Source: Wohlfahrtiimonas sp. G9077 (lineage in GTDB: Bacteria > Pseudomonadota > Gammaproteobacteria > Cardiobacteriales > Wohlfahrtiimonadaceae). From it: a stretch of 64,000 bases of DNA. Below the pieces are notes generated by a model. It made no database searches. It was given only the letters and a program-made list of their open reading frames with translations, and was not told the origin of the DNA. Of this stretch, positions 1-7,957 are shown in pieces. The stretch is taken from the NCBI RefSeq assembly GCF_002252155.1, contig NZ_NEFD01000004.1, forward strand, positions 124,001-188,000, given 5' to 3'. Each line of letters begins with the position of its first letter. Within the stretch, counting starts at the first letter, position 1. The position numbers and the translations under genes are program-made.

Positions 1-690
1 CTTATCAACCGCAAACCTGATCAAGTGGAAATTGATCCAACAGCAAGCGCAGATAGCTTAACCGCATTTGATCGCCCAACGATTCGCCGTGCGATCACAG
101 CCTCTTCGATGTTAGAAACCATTGCAATGCTGGCCATCTGTTTGAGCGTTGGGACTGCGATTGCAGGTTACCTTAAAGGCACAGCTGTTGAGTTGCCAAC
201 CTTTGTGTGCGTATTGTTCGTGGGCGTGATCATCAGCAACGTTGTGAACTTTGTGCCAAGCTATCAAATCTTTGAACGCGCGGTTTCCATTGCAGGTAAC
301 GTTTGTTTATCCCTCTTCTTAGCCATGGCATTGATGAGCTTGAAATTATGGGATTTGGCAACGTTGGCGGTGCCAATGTTGGTGATCCTGACAGTTCAAA
401 CCATCGTCATGGCAATGTACGCCATCTTTGTGACATATCGCTTAATGGGGCGTGACTATACTGCGGCAGTATTGTCTGCTGGTCACTGTGGCTTTGGTAT
501 GGGTGCCACACCAACTGCGATTGCAAACATGCAAGTAGTGACAGAAAAATATGGCCCTGCACCGGTTGCCTTCATCGTGGTGCCAATGGTGGGCGCATTC
601 TTCATTGATCTTGTGAACGTGATTGTGATTCAAGGCTTCTTGAAATTGCCAATGTTCACCAGTATGTTGACGGCGGTGCCAACACCATAA
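1..690 (+). CDS. gltS: Sodium/glutamate symporter GltS, C-terminal part
   Basis: The frame is open from base 1, so the gene begins upstream of the window and about 229 C-terminal residues remain of a family that is usually near 400. GltS imports glutamate with sodium across the inner membrane. Visible family motifs are LPTFVCVLFVGVIISN and FGMGATPTAIANMQ, the latter belonging to a conserved re-entrant/transport segment, followed by VVPMVGAFFIDLVN. Several hydrophobic membrane segments alternate with short loops. The stop at 688-690 is followed within 25 bases by a strong terminator, so the transcription unit ends here. Confidence 0.93.
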   Translation, partial: LINRKPDQVEIDPTASADSLTAFDRPTIRRAITASSMLETIAMLAICLSVGTAIAGYLKGTAVELPTFVCVLFVGVIISNVVNFVPSYQIFERAVSIAGNVCLSLFLAMALMSLKLWDLATLAVPMLVILTVQTIVMAMYAIFVTYRLMGRDYTAAVLSAGHCGFGMGATPTAIANMQVVTEKYGPAPVAFIVVPMVGAFFIDLVNVIVIQGFLKLPMFTSMLTAVPTP

Positions 691-713
691 TGCAGTCAAT
701 TCCTTGACGCTGA

Positions 714-744
714 GCCATTGAAGGGAACTTCAATGGCTTTTTTT
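714..744 (+). terminator. Rho-independent terminator of gltS
   Basis: A perfect 10-bp stem (714-723 with 728-737) closes a GGAA tetraloop and is followed by seven T. It separates gltS from the downstream queuosine operon. Confidence 0.92.
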
Positions 745-752
745 ATGGAGAT

Positions 753-761
753 TGCTATACT
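753..761 (+). promoter_or_regulatory. Extended -10 promoter of the queCDE operon
   Basis: TGCTATACT is an extended -10 element (TG-N-TATACT). It lies just after the gltS terminator and about 19 bases before the riboswitch aptamer, so transcription would begin near 768. No good -35 is visible, as expected for an extended -10 promoter. Confidence 0.55.
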
Positions 762-779
762 ATGCAAACGCTAATGAGC

Positions 780-813
780 AGAGGTTCTAGCGCAACCCTC
801 TATAAAAAACTAA
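780..813 (+). promoter_or_regulatory. preQ1-I riboswitch
   Basis: The bases match the class I preQ1 aptamer. P1 pairs AGAGG (780-784) with CCTCT (797-801), the loop is TTCTAGC-rich, and an A-rich tail TATAAAAAAC leads into CTAA. P2 forms a pseudoknot when TAG (788-790) pairs with CTA (810-812). The Shine-Dalgarno AAGGAG (812-817) abuts or overlaps the pseudoknot strand, and no terminator lies between aptamer and start codon, so control is probably translational: preQ1 binding would hide the ribosome site of queC. The motif and its place upstream of queCDE agree with the known family; ligand response is inferred. Confidence 0.93.
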
Positions 814-823
814 GGAGATCATT

Positions 824-1486
824 GTGAATAAAGATCGTGCGATCGTCGTTTTTAGTGGCGGTCAGGACAGTACAACCTGTCTATTTTGGGCACAAAAACA
901 ATTCAAAGAAGTCATTGCCTTGACTTTCGATTACGGACAAAGACACAGCAACGAGGTTCAGCATGCCAAAGCCATTGCCGACAAGCTTGGCGTGGAATGG
1001 TTATCCATTGAGCTGGATCTGTTTCAAAAACTCACCAAAAATGCCTTAACATCGCCAGATGTTGCCATTGAAATGGCTGAAGGTGAATTGCCTTCAACAT
1101 TCGTGCCTGGTCGTAATCATCTATTTTTCTCCATTGCAGCGATGGTGGCTTATCAAAGAGATGCGAAACACATTGTGGTGGGCGTCAGTGAAACGGATTT
1201 CAGTGGCTATCCGGATTGTCGGGATCAATTTGTCAAATCCCTCAATGTCACGCTAGATTTAGCGATGGAAGCCCCCTTTGAGATTCATACGCCATTAATG
1301 TGGCGCGATAAAGCGGCTGTTTGGGCGTTATCAGATGAATTGGGCGCCTTTGAATTTGTCAGAGATCATACGCTCACTTGTTATGAAGGGATTCCGGCTG
1401 CAGGTTGCGGCAAATGTCCTGCCTGTATTTTGCGTCAAAATGGGTTAGAAACCTATTTGGCCGACAAAGCAAACAAGGAGGCGTGA
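824..1486 (+). CDS. queC: 7-cyano-7-deazaguanine synthase QueC
   Basis: QueC makes preQ0 from 7-carboxy-7-deazaguanine, ammonia and ATP, the third step of queuosine precursor synthesis in the cytoplasm. The 220-residue protein has the PP-loop SGGQDSTT at residues 11-18 and the zinc-binding cysteines C186, C195, C198 and C201 near the C-terminus ([11 protein letters not shown]). Translation starts at GTG 824 behind AAGGAG (812-817), which adjoins the preQ1-I aptamer. The stop TGA shares one base with the queD start, so the two are translationally coupled. Length is normal for the family. Confidence 0.97.
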   Translation: MNKDRAIVVFSGGQDSTTCLFWAQKQFKEVIALTFDYGQRHSNEVQHAKAIADKLGVEWLSIELDLFQKLTKNALTSPDVAIEMAEGELPSTFVPGRNHLFFSIAAMVAYQRDAKHIVVGVSETDFSGYPDCRDQFVKSLNVTLDLAMEAPFEIHTPLMWRDKAAVWALSDELGAFEFVRDHTLTCYEGIPAAGCGKCPACILRQNGLETYLADKANKEA

Positions 1487-1911
1487 TGCTACAGCAATTT
1501 TATCCAACTGTGACGCATGTCTTTCGTTATGAGCTCAATAAAGACATGCATTTTGCCGCCGCCCATTTCATTCCCAATGATTCTGCCGGTGTTTGCCAAC
1601 GCGTACATGGGCATACGTATTTTGCCAATGTCACGATTGCAGGGGATCAATTGGATGCGTGCGGATTTTTGGTGAATTTCCAAACCCTCAAGCATTTGGT
1701 GCATGGTGAATATGATCACACTTTATTGAATGATCATGCGGATTTTAACGGTGCGCCGCCATCCACAGAAATTGTGGCAGAGCGCATTTGGCGCCGCATT
1801 CAGGATCATTTGAATCAGCTAGACAATCAGCCGCGCTGCGTGCAGGTTTTGGTGCGTGAAACGCCCACAAGTTATGTGCGTTATTTGCCCCGTGCGGAGG
1901 ATTTCGTATGA
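1486..1911 (+). CDS. queD: 6-carboxy-5,6,7,8-tetrahydropterin synthase QueD
   Basis: QueD converts dihydroneopterin triphosphate to 6-carboxytetrahydropterin, the entry step from GTP to queuosine. The 141-residue protein shows the CxxxHGH motif with C37 as the catalytic thiol and H41/H43, plus H27, as zinc ligands. An in-frame start at 1405 would overlap queC by 80 bases; ATG 1486 is preferred because AAGGAG (1475-1480) precedes it and it overlaps the queC stop by one base. The end overlaps queE in an ATGA junction. It is the middle gene of a queC-queD-queE operon under a preQ1-I riboswitch. Confidence 0.95.
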   Translation: MLQQFYPTVTHVFRYELNKDMHFAAAHFIPNDSAGVCQRVHGHTYFANVTIAGDQLDACGFLVNFQTLKHLVHGEYDHTLLNDHADFNGAPPSTEIVAERIWRRIQDHLNQLDNQPRCVQVLVRETPTSYVRYLPRAEDFV

Positions 1912-2615
1912 ATTTTCCTGTGTTGGAAATCTTTGGCCCCACGGTGCAAGGCGAAGGGATGGTCATTGGGCGCAAAACTTGTTTCATTCGTTTAGCAGCG
2001 TGTGATTATCAATGTGTGTGGTGTGATTCTAAATTCACGTGGGATGGCTCTGTCAAGCCGGATCTGATGACGATTGAGATGATCATTGAACATGTCAATC
2101 AATTGCATGAGGATCAAGTGGATCACGTCACCATCAGCGGTGGCAATCCCGCCCTTTATAAGGGGCTTGATCAATTGGTGCTTGCTTTAAATGCTGCCGG
2201 TTACCAAACGGCGATTGAAACGCAAGGCTCCCATTGGAATGATGGCCTTAAACTCATTGATGAAGTGACCCTTTCTCCAAAGCCGCCCTCAAGTGGCATG
2301 AATACAGATTTTACAGTGCTCGATGAGATGATCACTCAACTAGAAGGCCGTCATATTTCTCTTAAAGTTGTAGTGTTTGATCGCATGGATTTACTTTATG
2401 CTGAGATGATCCATCAGCGTTATCCGCATCTCCCGATGTTTGTACAAGCGGGCAATGATCAAACATTGGAGGCAGATGAAGCAAATACATCGCTCCATTT
2501 ACTCAAGCGCTATGCGGTGCTTGTGGATGAAGTGATGCGTTCGACTGTGCTTAAAAATGTGCGTGTATTGCCGCAAATGCATGCGCTGCTTTGGGGCAAT
2601 CGCCGCGGCGTTTAG
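1908..2615 (+). CDS. queE: 7-carboxy-7-deazaguanine synthase QueE
   Basis: QueE is a radical SAM enzyme that contracts 6-carboxytetrahydropterin to 7-carboxy-7-deazaguanine, the substrate of QueC. The N-terminal FGPTVQGEG is typical, and the cluster-binding cysteines C32, C36 and C39 form CxxxCxxC (CDYQCVWC). TISGGNPAL is the glycine-rich SAM-binding stretch. At 235 residues it is close to the usual proteobacterial length. It starts inside the queD stop (ATGA) and ends just before a bidirectional terminator shared with glnA, so it closes the operon. Confidence 0.95.
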   Translation: MNFPVLEIFGPTVQGEGMVIGRKTCFIRLAACDYQCVWCDSKFTWDGSVKPDLMTIEMIIEHVNQLHEDQVDHVTISGGNPALYKGLDQLVLALNAAGYQTAIETQGSHWNDGLKLIDEVTLSPKPPSSGMNTDFTVLDEMITQLEGRHISLKVVVFDRMDLLYAEMIHQRYPHLPMFVQAGNDQTLEADEANTSLHLLKRYAVLVDEVMRSTVLKNVRVLPQMHALLWGNRRGV

Positions 2616-2629
2616 TTTGTATAGCAAAT

Positions 2630-2656
2630 AAAAAAGGCGCATTGAGCGCCTTTTTT
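2630..2656. terminator. Bidirectional terminator between queE and glnA
   Basis: GGCGC (2636-2640) pairs with GCGCC (2646-2650) around ATTGA. Six A precede and six T follow, so it can end the plus-strand que operon and the minus-strand glnA transcript. Confidence 0.9.
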
Positions 2657-2671
2657 GTCGGAAGATTTAAC

Positions 2672-4084
2672 TTAGAGTGAATAGTACAACTCAAATTCCG
2701 CAGGATGTGGAATGCGGTTCACATATTCATACTCTTTTGTTTTGAGCGCAATGTATGCATCAATGAAATCATCATTGAAAACATTGCCTTGTTTTAAGAA
2801 GGCGCGATCTGCATCTAATGCTTTGATGGCTTCTTCTAAGCTAAAGCACACTTGTGGAATGTCTTGTAATTGCTCTTTTGGCAAATCATACAAATCTTTA
2901 TCCATCGCTTCACCTGGGTGAATTTTGTTTTGGATGCCATCTAAACCCGCCATCAATAACGCTGCAAATGCTAAATAAGGGTTGGCAGTGGAATCCGGGA
3001 AGCGCACTTCAATGCGGCGTGCTTTCGGGTTATTGATGTATGGAATGCGGATTGAAGCAGAGCGGTTTTTTGCTGAATAAGCCAACATCACAGGTGCTTC
3101 AAAATGAGGCACTAAACGCTTATAGCTGTTCGTTGATGGGTTGGTGAAGGCATTGAGCGCGTGAGCATGCTTAATCACGCCGCCAATGAAGTAAAGGGCT
3201 GTATCTGACAATCCCGCGTAGTTTTCACCGGTAAAAAGGTTTTTACCATCTTTCATCAAAGAGATGTGGACATGCATGCCAGAGCCACTGGTATTGTGCA
3301 AAGGTTTTGGCATGAATGTGGCAGTTTTACCATATTGGTGCGCCGTATTTTTGATGGCATATTTGAGTAATTGCGTTTCATCGGCTTTAGCCACCAATGT
3401 ATTGAATTTGACACCAATTTCAGATTGGCCTGCGCTTGCCACTTCGTGATGGTGTACTTCTGTTTCAATGCCTAGTGCTTCGATCATTTCGCACATTTGT
3501 GCACGCAATTCATGTAAGCGATCAATCGGAGCAATCGGAGAATAACCACCTTGGACACCATTTCTGTGGGCAAGGTTATTTTCCATTAAATCTGAGTTCC
3601 ATGAGGCTTCTTCAGCATCAACTGTGTAACCCACATTGCCCATTTCTGTGCTGTAGGACACATTGTCAAAAATGAAGAATTCGTTTTCTGGCCCTAAAAA
3701 TGCATCATCCGCAATGCCTGTGGATACCAAGTAATTTTGTGCCAATTTTGCAATGGAGCGTGGATCTCTTGAGTAATGCTGCAATGTAGAAGGTTCCACG
3801 ATGTCACAATGGATCATCAATGTTTTGTGATTATAAAAAGGATCAAGGCGTGCAGTTTTAGGATCTGGCATCAAAATCATGTCAGAATCTTCAACGCCTT
3901 TCCAACCCTTGAAGCTTGAGCCATCGAACATTTTGCCTTCTTCAAAGAAATCTTCATTGATCTGGCGTGCTGGCACGGTTAAATGATGTTCTAACCCTTT
4001 GATATCCGTAAAGCGTAAATCAACGTATTTCACCTCTTCATCTTGAATGAAGGATAATATGGAAGAAGCAGTAAACTCAGACAT
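2672..4084 (-). CDS. glnA: Glutamine synthetase, type I (GlnA)
   Basis: GlnA forms glutamine from glutamate, ammonium and ATP in the cytoplasm as a dodecamer. The 470-residue product matches [19 protein letters not shown] near the N-terminus, [10 protein letters not shown] metal-ligand segment, [17 protein letters not shown] nucleotide/glutamate region, and the adenylylation loop DLYDLP with Tyr399, which marks the GSI-beta subtype controlled by GlnE. A longer in-frame start exists at 4129, but [10 protein letters not shown] at 4084 is preceded by AAAAGGA and fits the family. A sigma-54-like element lies about 50 bases upstream, in keeping with nitrogen control. No glnL/glnG follows in this window. 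Confidence 0.97.
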   Translation of the reverse strand: MSEFTASSILSFIQDEEVKYVDLRFTDIKGLEHHLTVPARQINEDFFEEGKMFDGSSFKGWKGVEDSDMILMPDPKTARLDPFYNHKTLMIHCDIVEPSTLQHYSRDPRSIAKLAQNYLVSTGIADDAFLGPENEFFIFDNVSYSTEMGNVGYTVDAEEASWNSDLMENNLAHRNGVQGGYSPIAPIDRLHELRAQMCEMIEALGIETEVHHHEVASAGQSEIGVKFNTLVAKADETQLLKYAIKNTAHQYGKTATFMPKPLHNTSGSGMHVHISLMKDGKNLFTGENYAGLSDTALYFIGGVIKHAHALNAFTNPSTNSYKRLVPHFEAPVMLAYSAKNRSASIRIPYINNPKARRIEVRFPDSTANPYLAFAALLMAGLDGIQNKIHPGEAMDKDLYDLPKEQLQDIPQVCFSLEEAIKALDADRAFLKQGNVFNDDFIDAYIALKTKEYEYVNRIPHPAEFELYYSL

Positions 4085-4131
4085 GATAAGCATCCTTTTA
4101 AGAGCGCAGAAAGAATTAATTGTAATCAAAT

Positions 4132-4147
4132 TGCGAAGGGTCCGCCA
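4132..4147 (-). promoter_or_regulatory. Candidate sigma-54 promoter of glnA
   Basis: Read on the minus strand the bases are TGGCGGACCCTTCGCA. The GG and GC dinucleotides have the exact RpoN spacing (GG, ten bases, GC), and 12 of 16 positions fit TGGCACGN4TTGCA. It would start RNA near 4121, about 37 bases before the glnA start. NtrC sites were not recognised upstream, so this rests on spacing and gene identity. Confidence 0.45.
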
Positions 4148-4186
4148 AATATTTCTTCAGCCTTTTCGCAACTTTTCAAATGGGCA

Positions 4187-4525
4187 TCATTGCATCATCG
4201 CAAAGAGGGCTAAAAATCCATTTAAAGCACCAATACCCACCGCAAGGCTAATGAACACATTGCCAAAGCGGATATATGATAGCAAAACTAAGACTAAGGC
4301 GAGGGCTTCTGAGAAAATTTTAAAAAGATCAGGATTTGGGCTAAAGGCATCTAAACTGCTGAGGATTAAAATGGTCATCACCGCCATCGGCAAGGCAAAG
4401 TTTAATGCCACCAACCAACGTTGCCTTAATAATCGTTGTGGCACTAACGTTGGAAAAGCGCGCTGAATGAGGGTGATCGCGCCCATCACTAAAATGCCAA
4501 TCAGTAATAATGGAATCGGTAACAT
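4187..4525 (-). CDS. azlD: AzlD-family branched-chain amino acid exporter subunit
   Basis: A 112-residue, almost wholly hydrophobic protein with about four membrane segments, matching the AzlD/YgaH family. With AzlC it forms an inner-membrane exporter of branched-chain amino acids (or their analogues). It carries TLVPQRLLRQRWLVALNFALP, a typical AzlD loop, and ends GALNGFLALFAMMQ. It begins directly after the azlC stop with no gap, so it is the second gene of an azlC-azlD pair. Substrate is inferred from the family. Confidence 0.82.
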   Translation of the reverse strand: MLPIPLLLIGILVMGAITLIQRAFPTLVPQRLLRQRWLVALNFALPMAVMTILILSSLDAFSPNPDLFKIFSEALALVLVLLSYIRFGNVFISLAVGIGALNGFLALFAMMQ

Positions 4526-5209
4526 TTAAGCCTCCACTTTCTGTTTTTGTTGCATGACATAATGGAGCAAAATGCCTGCAATGGTGATCACAAGCGCGAT
4601 GATCAATAATGCTTTTGGAAAGAGCACATAAGCGATCAAAAAGGCAGGCAATGCAATCAACATGGGATAAAGGACTTTTTTCTGCTTCCATTGTTCGTAC
4701 CACAAAATGACAAATAGGCAGGTGAGGGCAAACTCCAAATTCGGAATCCATTGCCCAAGTTTATGGCCAGCCATGACGCCTAAAATGGTCCCCGTGATCC
4801 AATAACTGTGCACACAGGTGGCAATTTTTAAAAAGAGGGATTTTTGTTTCTCCTTTGGCAAGGTTGTCATCAATGAAAATGCTTCATCGGTGAGGCAAAA
4901 GAGGCAGTAGGTGCGCTTGAGTTTTGATTCAGGCAATGCATCCATTAAAGGCAGCGCATAAAAAATGTGACGAAGGTTAATGGCGAATGTGTTGATGGCT
5001 AAATCTAACACCGATGCGCCCATCGCCACCGGTTGAATCGCGGCATATTGAGCCGCACCTGAAAAGACAGTGATACTGATGAAAATTGAGATCCATGCGG
5101 GAATGTCCGCGGCGCTTGATAATACGCCAAAAGCCATGGCTGCAGGAATGTAACCCATTGCAACAGGCGTTGAGACTTTTAGTGCCTCTCTCCATGTGGA
5201 GCGTTCCAT
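4526..5209 (-). CDS. azlC: AzlC-family branched-chain amino acid exporter subunit
   Basis: A 227-residue inner-membrane protein of the AzlC/YgaZ family. The N-terminal REALKVSTPVAMGYIPAAMA and the motif FSGAAQYAAIQP are characteristic, and LTDEAFSL follows in the middle of the protein. Together with the adjoining AzlD it would export leucine, isoleucine or valine. An open frame extends to 5320, but ATG 5209 is preceded by GAGG and begins with the family's usual MERSTWREALK-like start. The pair diverges from the LysO-type exporter at 5369. Confidence 0.85.
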   Translation of the reverse strand: MERSTWREALKVSTPVAMGYIPAAMAFGVLSSAADIPAWISIFISITVFSGAAQYAAIQPVAMGASVLDLAINTFAINLRHIFYALPLMDALPESKLKRTYCLFCLTDEAFSLMTTLPKEKQKSLFLKIATCVHSYWITGTILGVMAGHKLGQWIPNLEFALTCLFVILWYEQWKQKKVLYPMLIALPAFLIAYVLFPKALLIIALVITIAGILLHYVMQQKQKVEA

Positions 5210-5368
5210 AATATCCTCATTTGTCAGTGGTTGAATTTTATTGTTATGTTCAATTGATGCGCATGATTCTATAAGAGATTGTGGGGGTTGTATAGTATTG
5301 AAGCATTGGCAACTGAGCAAGATGTCTGCTACTCTTTGTGATTCTGTTTTTTGATGGGTTGATTCATC

Positions 5369-6304
5369 ATGATGTTGCTTAACTTGCTGTGGATTCTAGC
5401 GCCGTTGTTCATCGGCTTTTTTACAGTTGTGCGCTCGAAAACACTTTTGAAGCTGATTGACCATAGCCTAATGATCCTGATCTATTTGATTCTTTTTGTG
5501 ATGGGGTTAAGCTTGGCCACGATGGAAAATCTCAACAGTGAGCTTGGCAACATTCTTTGGCAAACGGCGATTTACATCGTTTGTATTTTGGGGATGAATC
5601 TTCTGTTTTGCATCTATTTAGATCGCGCTTTGCCCGTCACAACACAAAAGGCCGCTGATTATCAAACCTCGACTTGGAGGCTTGTGTGGAATGCCGCAAA
5701 GCTCCTTGGCGCAATTGTGGTAGGGATTTTTGTGGGGCAAGGGATTTTAGCCCTCAATATTTTGGCGATGCACGATTTTAAAGTGATCAACGATGTGCTT
5801 GGGCAGGGCGCTTTGATGTTGCTGTTATTGTTTGTGGGCATTCAGCTACGCAGCAATGGCATTGGTTTAAAGGCAGTTTTTCTCAATCGTTATGGTTTGA
5901 TTTTGAGTGTGGCGGTGATCATCTCCTCTTTTGTGGGCGGCATCATTGCCGCATGGCTCAATGGTCGTCCGGTGTTAGAAGGCCTTGCCATCAGTTCAGG
6001 TTTTGGTTGGTATTCATTGTCCGCAAGCGTGTTGCAAAAAAGCTTAGGGCCCACCGTAGGCAGCATCGCCTTTTTTAATGATCTCTTTCGTGAGTTCTTT
6101 GCCTTTGCAGTGATTCCGCTTCTAATGGCGCGTTATCCACTATCTGCAGTGGCATCGGGCGGGGCAACATCGTTGGATTTTGTGTTGCCGTTAATCCAAA
6201 AAACAGGCGGTATTAAAGTGGTGCCCATCGCCATCAGCTTTGGGTTCATCATCAATTTAGTGGCGCCATTTTTCTTGGTCTTCTTTGGCAGCTTAGCGCA
6301 ATAA
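5369..6304 (+). CDS. lysO: LysO-type lysine exporter (DUF340 family)
   Basis: This 311-residue inner-membrane protein aligns by eye along its whole length with E. coli LysO (YbjE), which exports lysine and its toxic analogue thialysine. Shared motifs are LILFVMGLSLA, LLLFVGIQLRSNGI, ISSGFGWYSLS, GPTVGSIAFFNDL and GATSLDFVLPLIQKTGG. About eight to ten membrane segments are visible. The start is preceded only by a weak GGGTTG ribosome site. It is divergent from azlCD, another amino acid exporter, so this is a small cluster for relieving amino acid excess. Confidence 0.88.
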   Translation: MMLLNLLWILAPLFIGFFTVVRSKTLLKLIDHSLMILIYLILFVMGLSLATMENLNSELGNILWQTAIYIVCILGMNLLFCIYLDRALPVTTQKAADYQTSTWRLVWNAAKLLGAIVVGIFVGQGILALNILAMHDFKVINDVLGQGALMLLLLFVGIQLRSNGIGLKAVFLNRYGLILSVAVIISSFVGGIIAAWLNGRPVLEGLAISSGFGWYSLSASVLQKSLGPTVGSIAFFNDLFREFFAFAVIPLLMARYPLSAVASGGATSLDFVLPLIQKTGGIKVVPIAISFGFIINLVAPFFLVFFGSLAQ

Positions 6305-6328
6305 AAAACCTACGTTGCCGTAGGTTTT
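6303..6328. terminator. Terminator between lysO and the MFS gene
   Basis: A perfect 10-bp stem (6305-6314 with 6319-6328) around TTGC. The six A at 6303-6308 make a good U-tract for the minus strand; the plus strand has only four T. Confidence 0.85.
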
Positions 6329-6336
6329 GTGTGGAA

Positions 6337-7692
6337 TTACAGTGCAGGCGCAGCCGCAAGGGGTGCAGCCTCATCTTCTGCCTGCCAACCTTTGTAGGCT
6401 AACGGTATAAAGGCAATAACGATGGCCAATGCCGCAATGAACCATAAGTAGTACGCAACGCCCATCGGGGTGATTTTAAGCAGTGCGATGGCAATGGCCG
6501 GCGTCAATGCACTGAAAATGGCATAGGCAATGTTGTATGAGAAGGATAATCCGCTGAAGCGAATGGCTGGCGGGAACATGCGCGTGGCAATGATCGGCGG
6601 CAATGATGTGCAGCCTGCAAAAAAGCCCATCACTGCGTATAACGTCATCATCAATGGCACAGATGGGTTGTACATCAATGTGGTGTAAAATACGGCTGAG
6701 CTTATGATCAATCCGCCCCAAAAGAAGAGGGAGGCTTGACGTGTTTTAATGCGATCTTCCATCATGCCGCACACAACGCAACCAATCACAATGAACACAG
6801 CAGCCACTAAACCAGATGCGCGCGTAATGAGTGGATCCATGCCATAAATGCCTTGCAGCACTTTAACGGGCGTAAATAAAATGCCGAGCATCACGGTTGT
6901 GGAGAGTGACCAAGTGAGTAAACCAGTCAATAAGCAAGCCAGACGGTGCTTTTTCACAACGGCAACAATGGGAATCTCTTTAGACAACGCACGTTTTTTT
7001 GCCATTTCTTGGAATACGGGCGTTTCTGATAAAAAGCGGCGCAAATATACCGCCACTAAGCCCAAAATACCGCCGATGATGAATGGAATTCTCCACGCGT
7101 AATCGGTGATGGCGGCTTTATTGTCCGCATAGATGATGTCGATGCCAAGGGAGATGGAAAAGCCCAATAAAATCCCGCCAGCAATGCCGCCCGTTAAAAT
7201 GCCAATGCCAAGGCCGTAATGTTTTTTCGGTGCATGTTCTGCAATGAACACCCAAGCGCCTGGCATTTCACCACCAATGGCAGCGCCTTGTAACACACGA
7301 AAGAGGATCAATAATATGGGGGCAAAGATGCCAATGGTTTCATATGTGGGCATGATGCCAATGCACAATGTCGGAATGGCCATCATAAAGATGCTGAGGG
7401 TGAACATTTTTTTGCGTCCCAATGTATCCCCAAAGTGCGCCATGACAACGCCGCCAATGGGGCGCGCTAAGTAACCAGCTGCAAAGCCACCCCATGCGAA
7501 AATATCGCCCCAAAAGCCCGCAGCAAGATCTGCCGGTAAAAAGAGCGGTTTGACTACAGTTTCAATGTATAGGGCATAGATGACAAAATCGTAAAACTCT
7601 AAAGTGCCGCCTAGGGCAGAAAGTGAGAGGGTTTTTTTATCCTCTTTTGTCAATGGTTGGCGCCTTGATATGGGCTGAGCGATGTCACTCAT
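6337..7692 (-). CDS. MFS transporter, metabolite:H+ symporter (MHS) family; probable aromatic amino acid or related solute uptake
   Basis: The 451-residue protein has twelve predicted membrane segments and MHS-type motifs: LGGTLEFYDFVIYALY near the N-terminus, the loop motif HFGDTLGRKKMF, FRVLQGAAIGGEMPGAWVFI, and LSETPVFQEM before a central loop. MHS members (ProP, KgtP, ShiA) take up organic solutes with protons. The family alone does not give a substrate. The 170-base leader upstream encodes a peptide with eight consecutive Tyr/Phe codons followed by a terminator, and trpR-trpXYZ diverges from it, so a role in tyrosine, phenylalanine or aromatic precursor uptake is inferred. The start at 7692 is preceded by AAAGGAG. 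Confidence 0.8.
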   Translation of the reverse strand: MSDIAQPISRRQPLTKEDKKTLSLSALGGTLEFYDFVIYALYIETVVKPLFLPADLAAGFWGDIFAWGGFAAGYLARPIGGVVMAHFGDTLGRKKMFTLSIFMMAIPTLCIGIMPTYETIGIFAPILLILFRVLQGAAIGGEMPGAWVFIAEHAPKKHYGLGIGILTGGIAGGILLGFSISLGIDIIYADNKAAITDYAWRIPFIIGGILGLVAVYLRRFLSETPVFQEMAKKRALSKEIPIVAVVKKHRLACLLTGLLTWSLSTTVMLGILFTPVKVLQGIYGMDPLITRASGLVAAVFIVIGCVVCGMMEDRIKTRQASLFFWGGLIISSAVFYTTLMYNPSVPLMMTLYAVMGFFAGCTSLPPIIATRMFPPAIRFSGLSFSYNIAYAIFSALTPAIAIALLKITPMGVAYYLWFIAALAIVIAFIPLAYKGWQAEDEAAPLAAAPAL

Positions 7693-7730
7693 GGTTAACT
7701 CCTTTGTTGATTTTTTATCGTAGTGGTCAT

Positions 7731-7757
7731 AAAAAAACCCGCCATTTGGCGGGTTTC
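7731..7757 (-). terminator. Attenuator terminator in the leader of the MFS gene
   Basis: On the minus strand AACCCGCC (7755-7748) pairs with GGCGGGTT (7743-7736) around AAAT and is followed by seven U. It lies 40 bases upstream of the MFS start and downstream of the aromatic leader peptide, where a transcription attenuator belongs. The plus strand has only three T after the stem, so it is directional. Confidence 0.88.
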
Positions 7758-7774
7758 GGAAAAATTGTGTGGTT

Positions 7775-7864
7775 TTATTTCTGCATCACAAAAAAGCTCC
7801 GAGTCCCGCAGGGCTTGAAGTAATAGAAATAAAAGAAATAAACCAGTGCAATCATTTTGTTCAT
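7775..7864 (-). CDS. Tyr/Phe-rich leader peptide (attenuator)
   Basis: A 29-codon reading frame whose residues 9-16 are YFFYFYYF: four tyrosine and four phenylalanine codons in a row (7817-7840). It ends KPCGTRSFFVMQK. The codon run is followed at once by a hairpin (7794-7816) and, after the stop, by the terminator at 7731-7757. GCGGG in the first hairpin (plus 7805-7809) can instead pair with CCCGC of the terminator's first arm (7749-7753), giving the usual pause, antiterminator and terminator set. A ribosome stalled for charged tRNA-Tyr or tRNA-Phe would free the antiterminator and switch on the MFS gene. The start ATG has only a weak ribosome site; ATG 7855 is an alternative. Confidence 0.72.
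   Translation of the reverse strand: MNKMIALVYFFYFYYFKPCGTRSFFVMQK
7794..7816 (-). promoter_or_regulatory. Pause/antiterminator segment of the aromatic leader
   Basis: Read on the minus strand, AAGCCCTG pairs with CGGAGCTT with one C-A mismatch, and six U follow (plus 7790-7795). The loop carries GCGGGACT, whose GCGGG is complementary to the first arm of the downstream terminator. It begins immediately after the last phenylalanine codon of the leader, so a ribosome stalled there would cover the 5' arm. Confidence 0.6.
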
Positions 7865-7929
7865 GTCATCTTTTGTACAATTGTTCTGAAATAATTGCAA
7901 GTCTCTCCATAAAAATGATGAAAAAAAAA

Positions 7930-7957
7930 TTGACAAAATGGCAAACTGTACTATCAT
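7930..7957 (+). promoter_or_regulatory. Promoter of trpR-trpXYZ
   Basis: TTGACA (7930-7935) and TATCAT (7952-7957) are separated by 16 bases, giving a start near 7964. The -10 lies inside the TrpR operator. A weaker opposite-facing promoter for the MFS leader may use TTGTCA (minus, 7931-7936) and TTTTAT (minus, 7909-7914), so the two -35 boxes overlap. Confidence 0.8.

Noticed and set aside
4187-4466. Plus-strand frame of 139 codons over azlD (4047-4466)
   Set aside because: It is a shadow of a clear AzlD gene and overlaps the glnA start region without any ribosome site.
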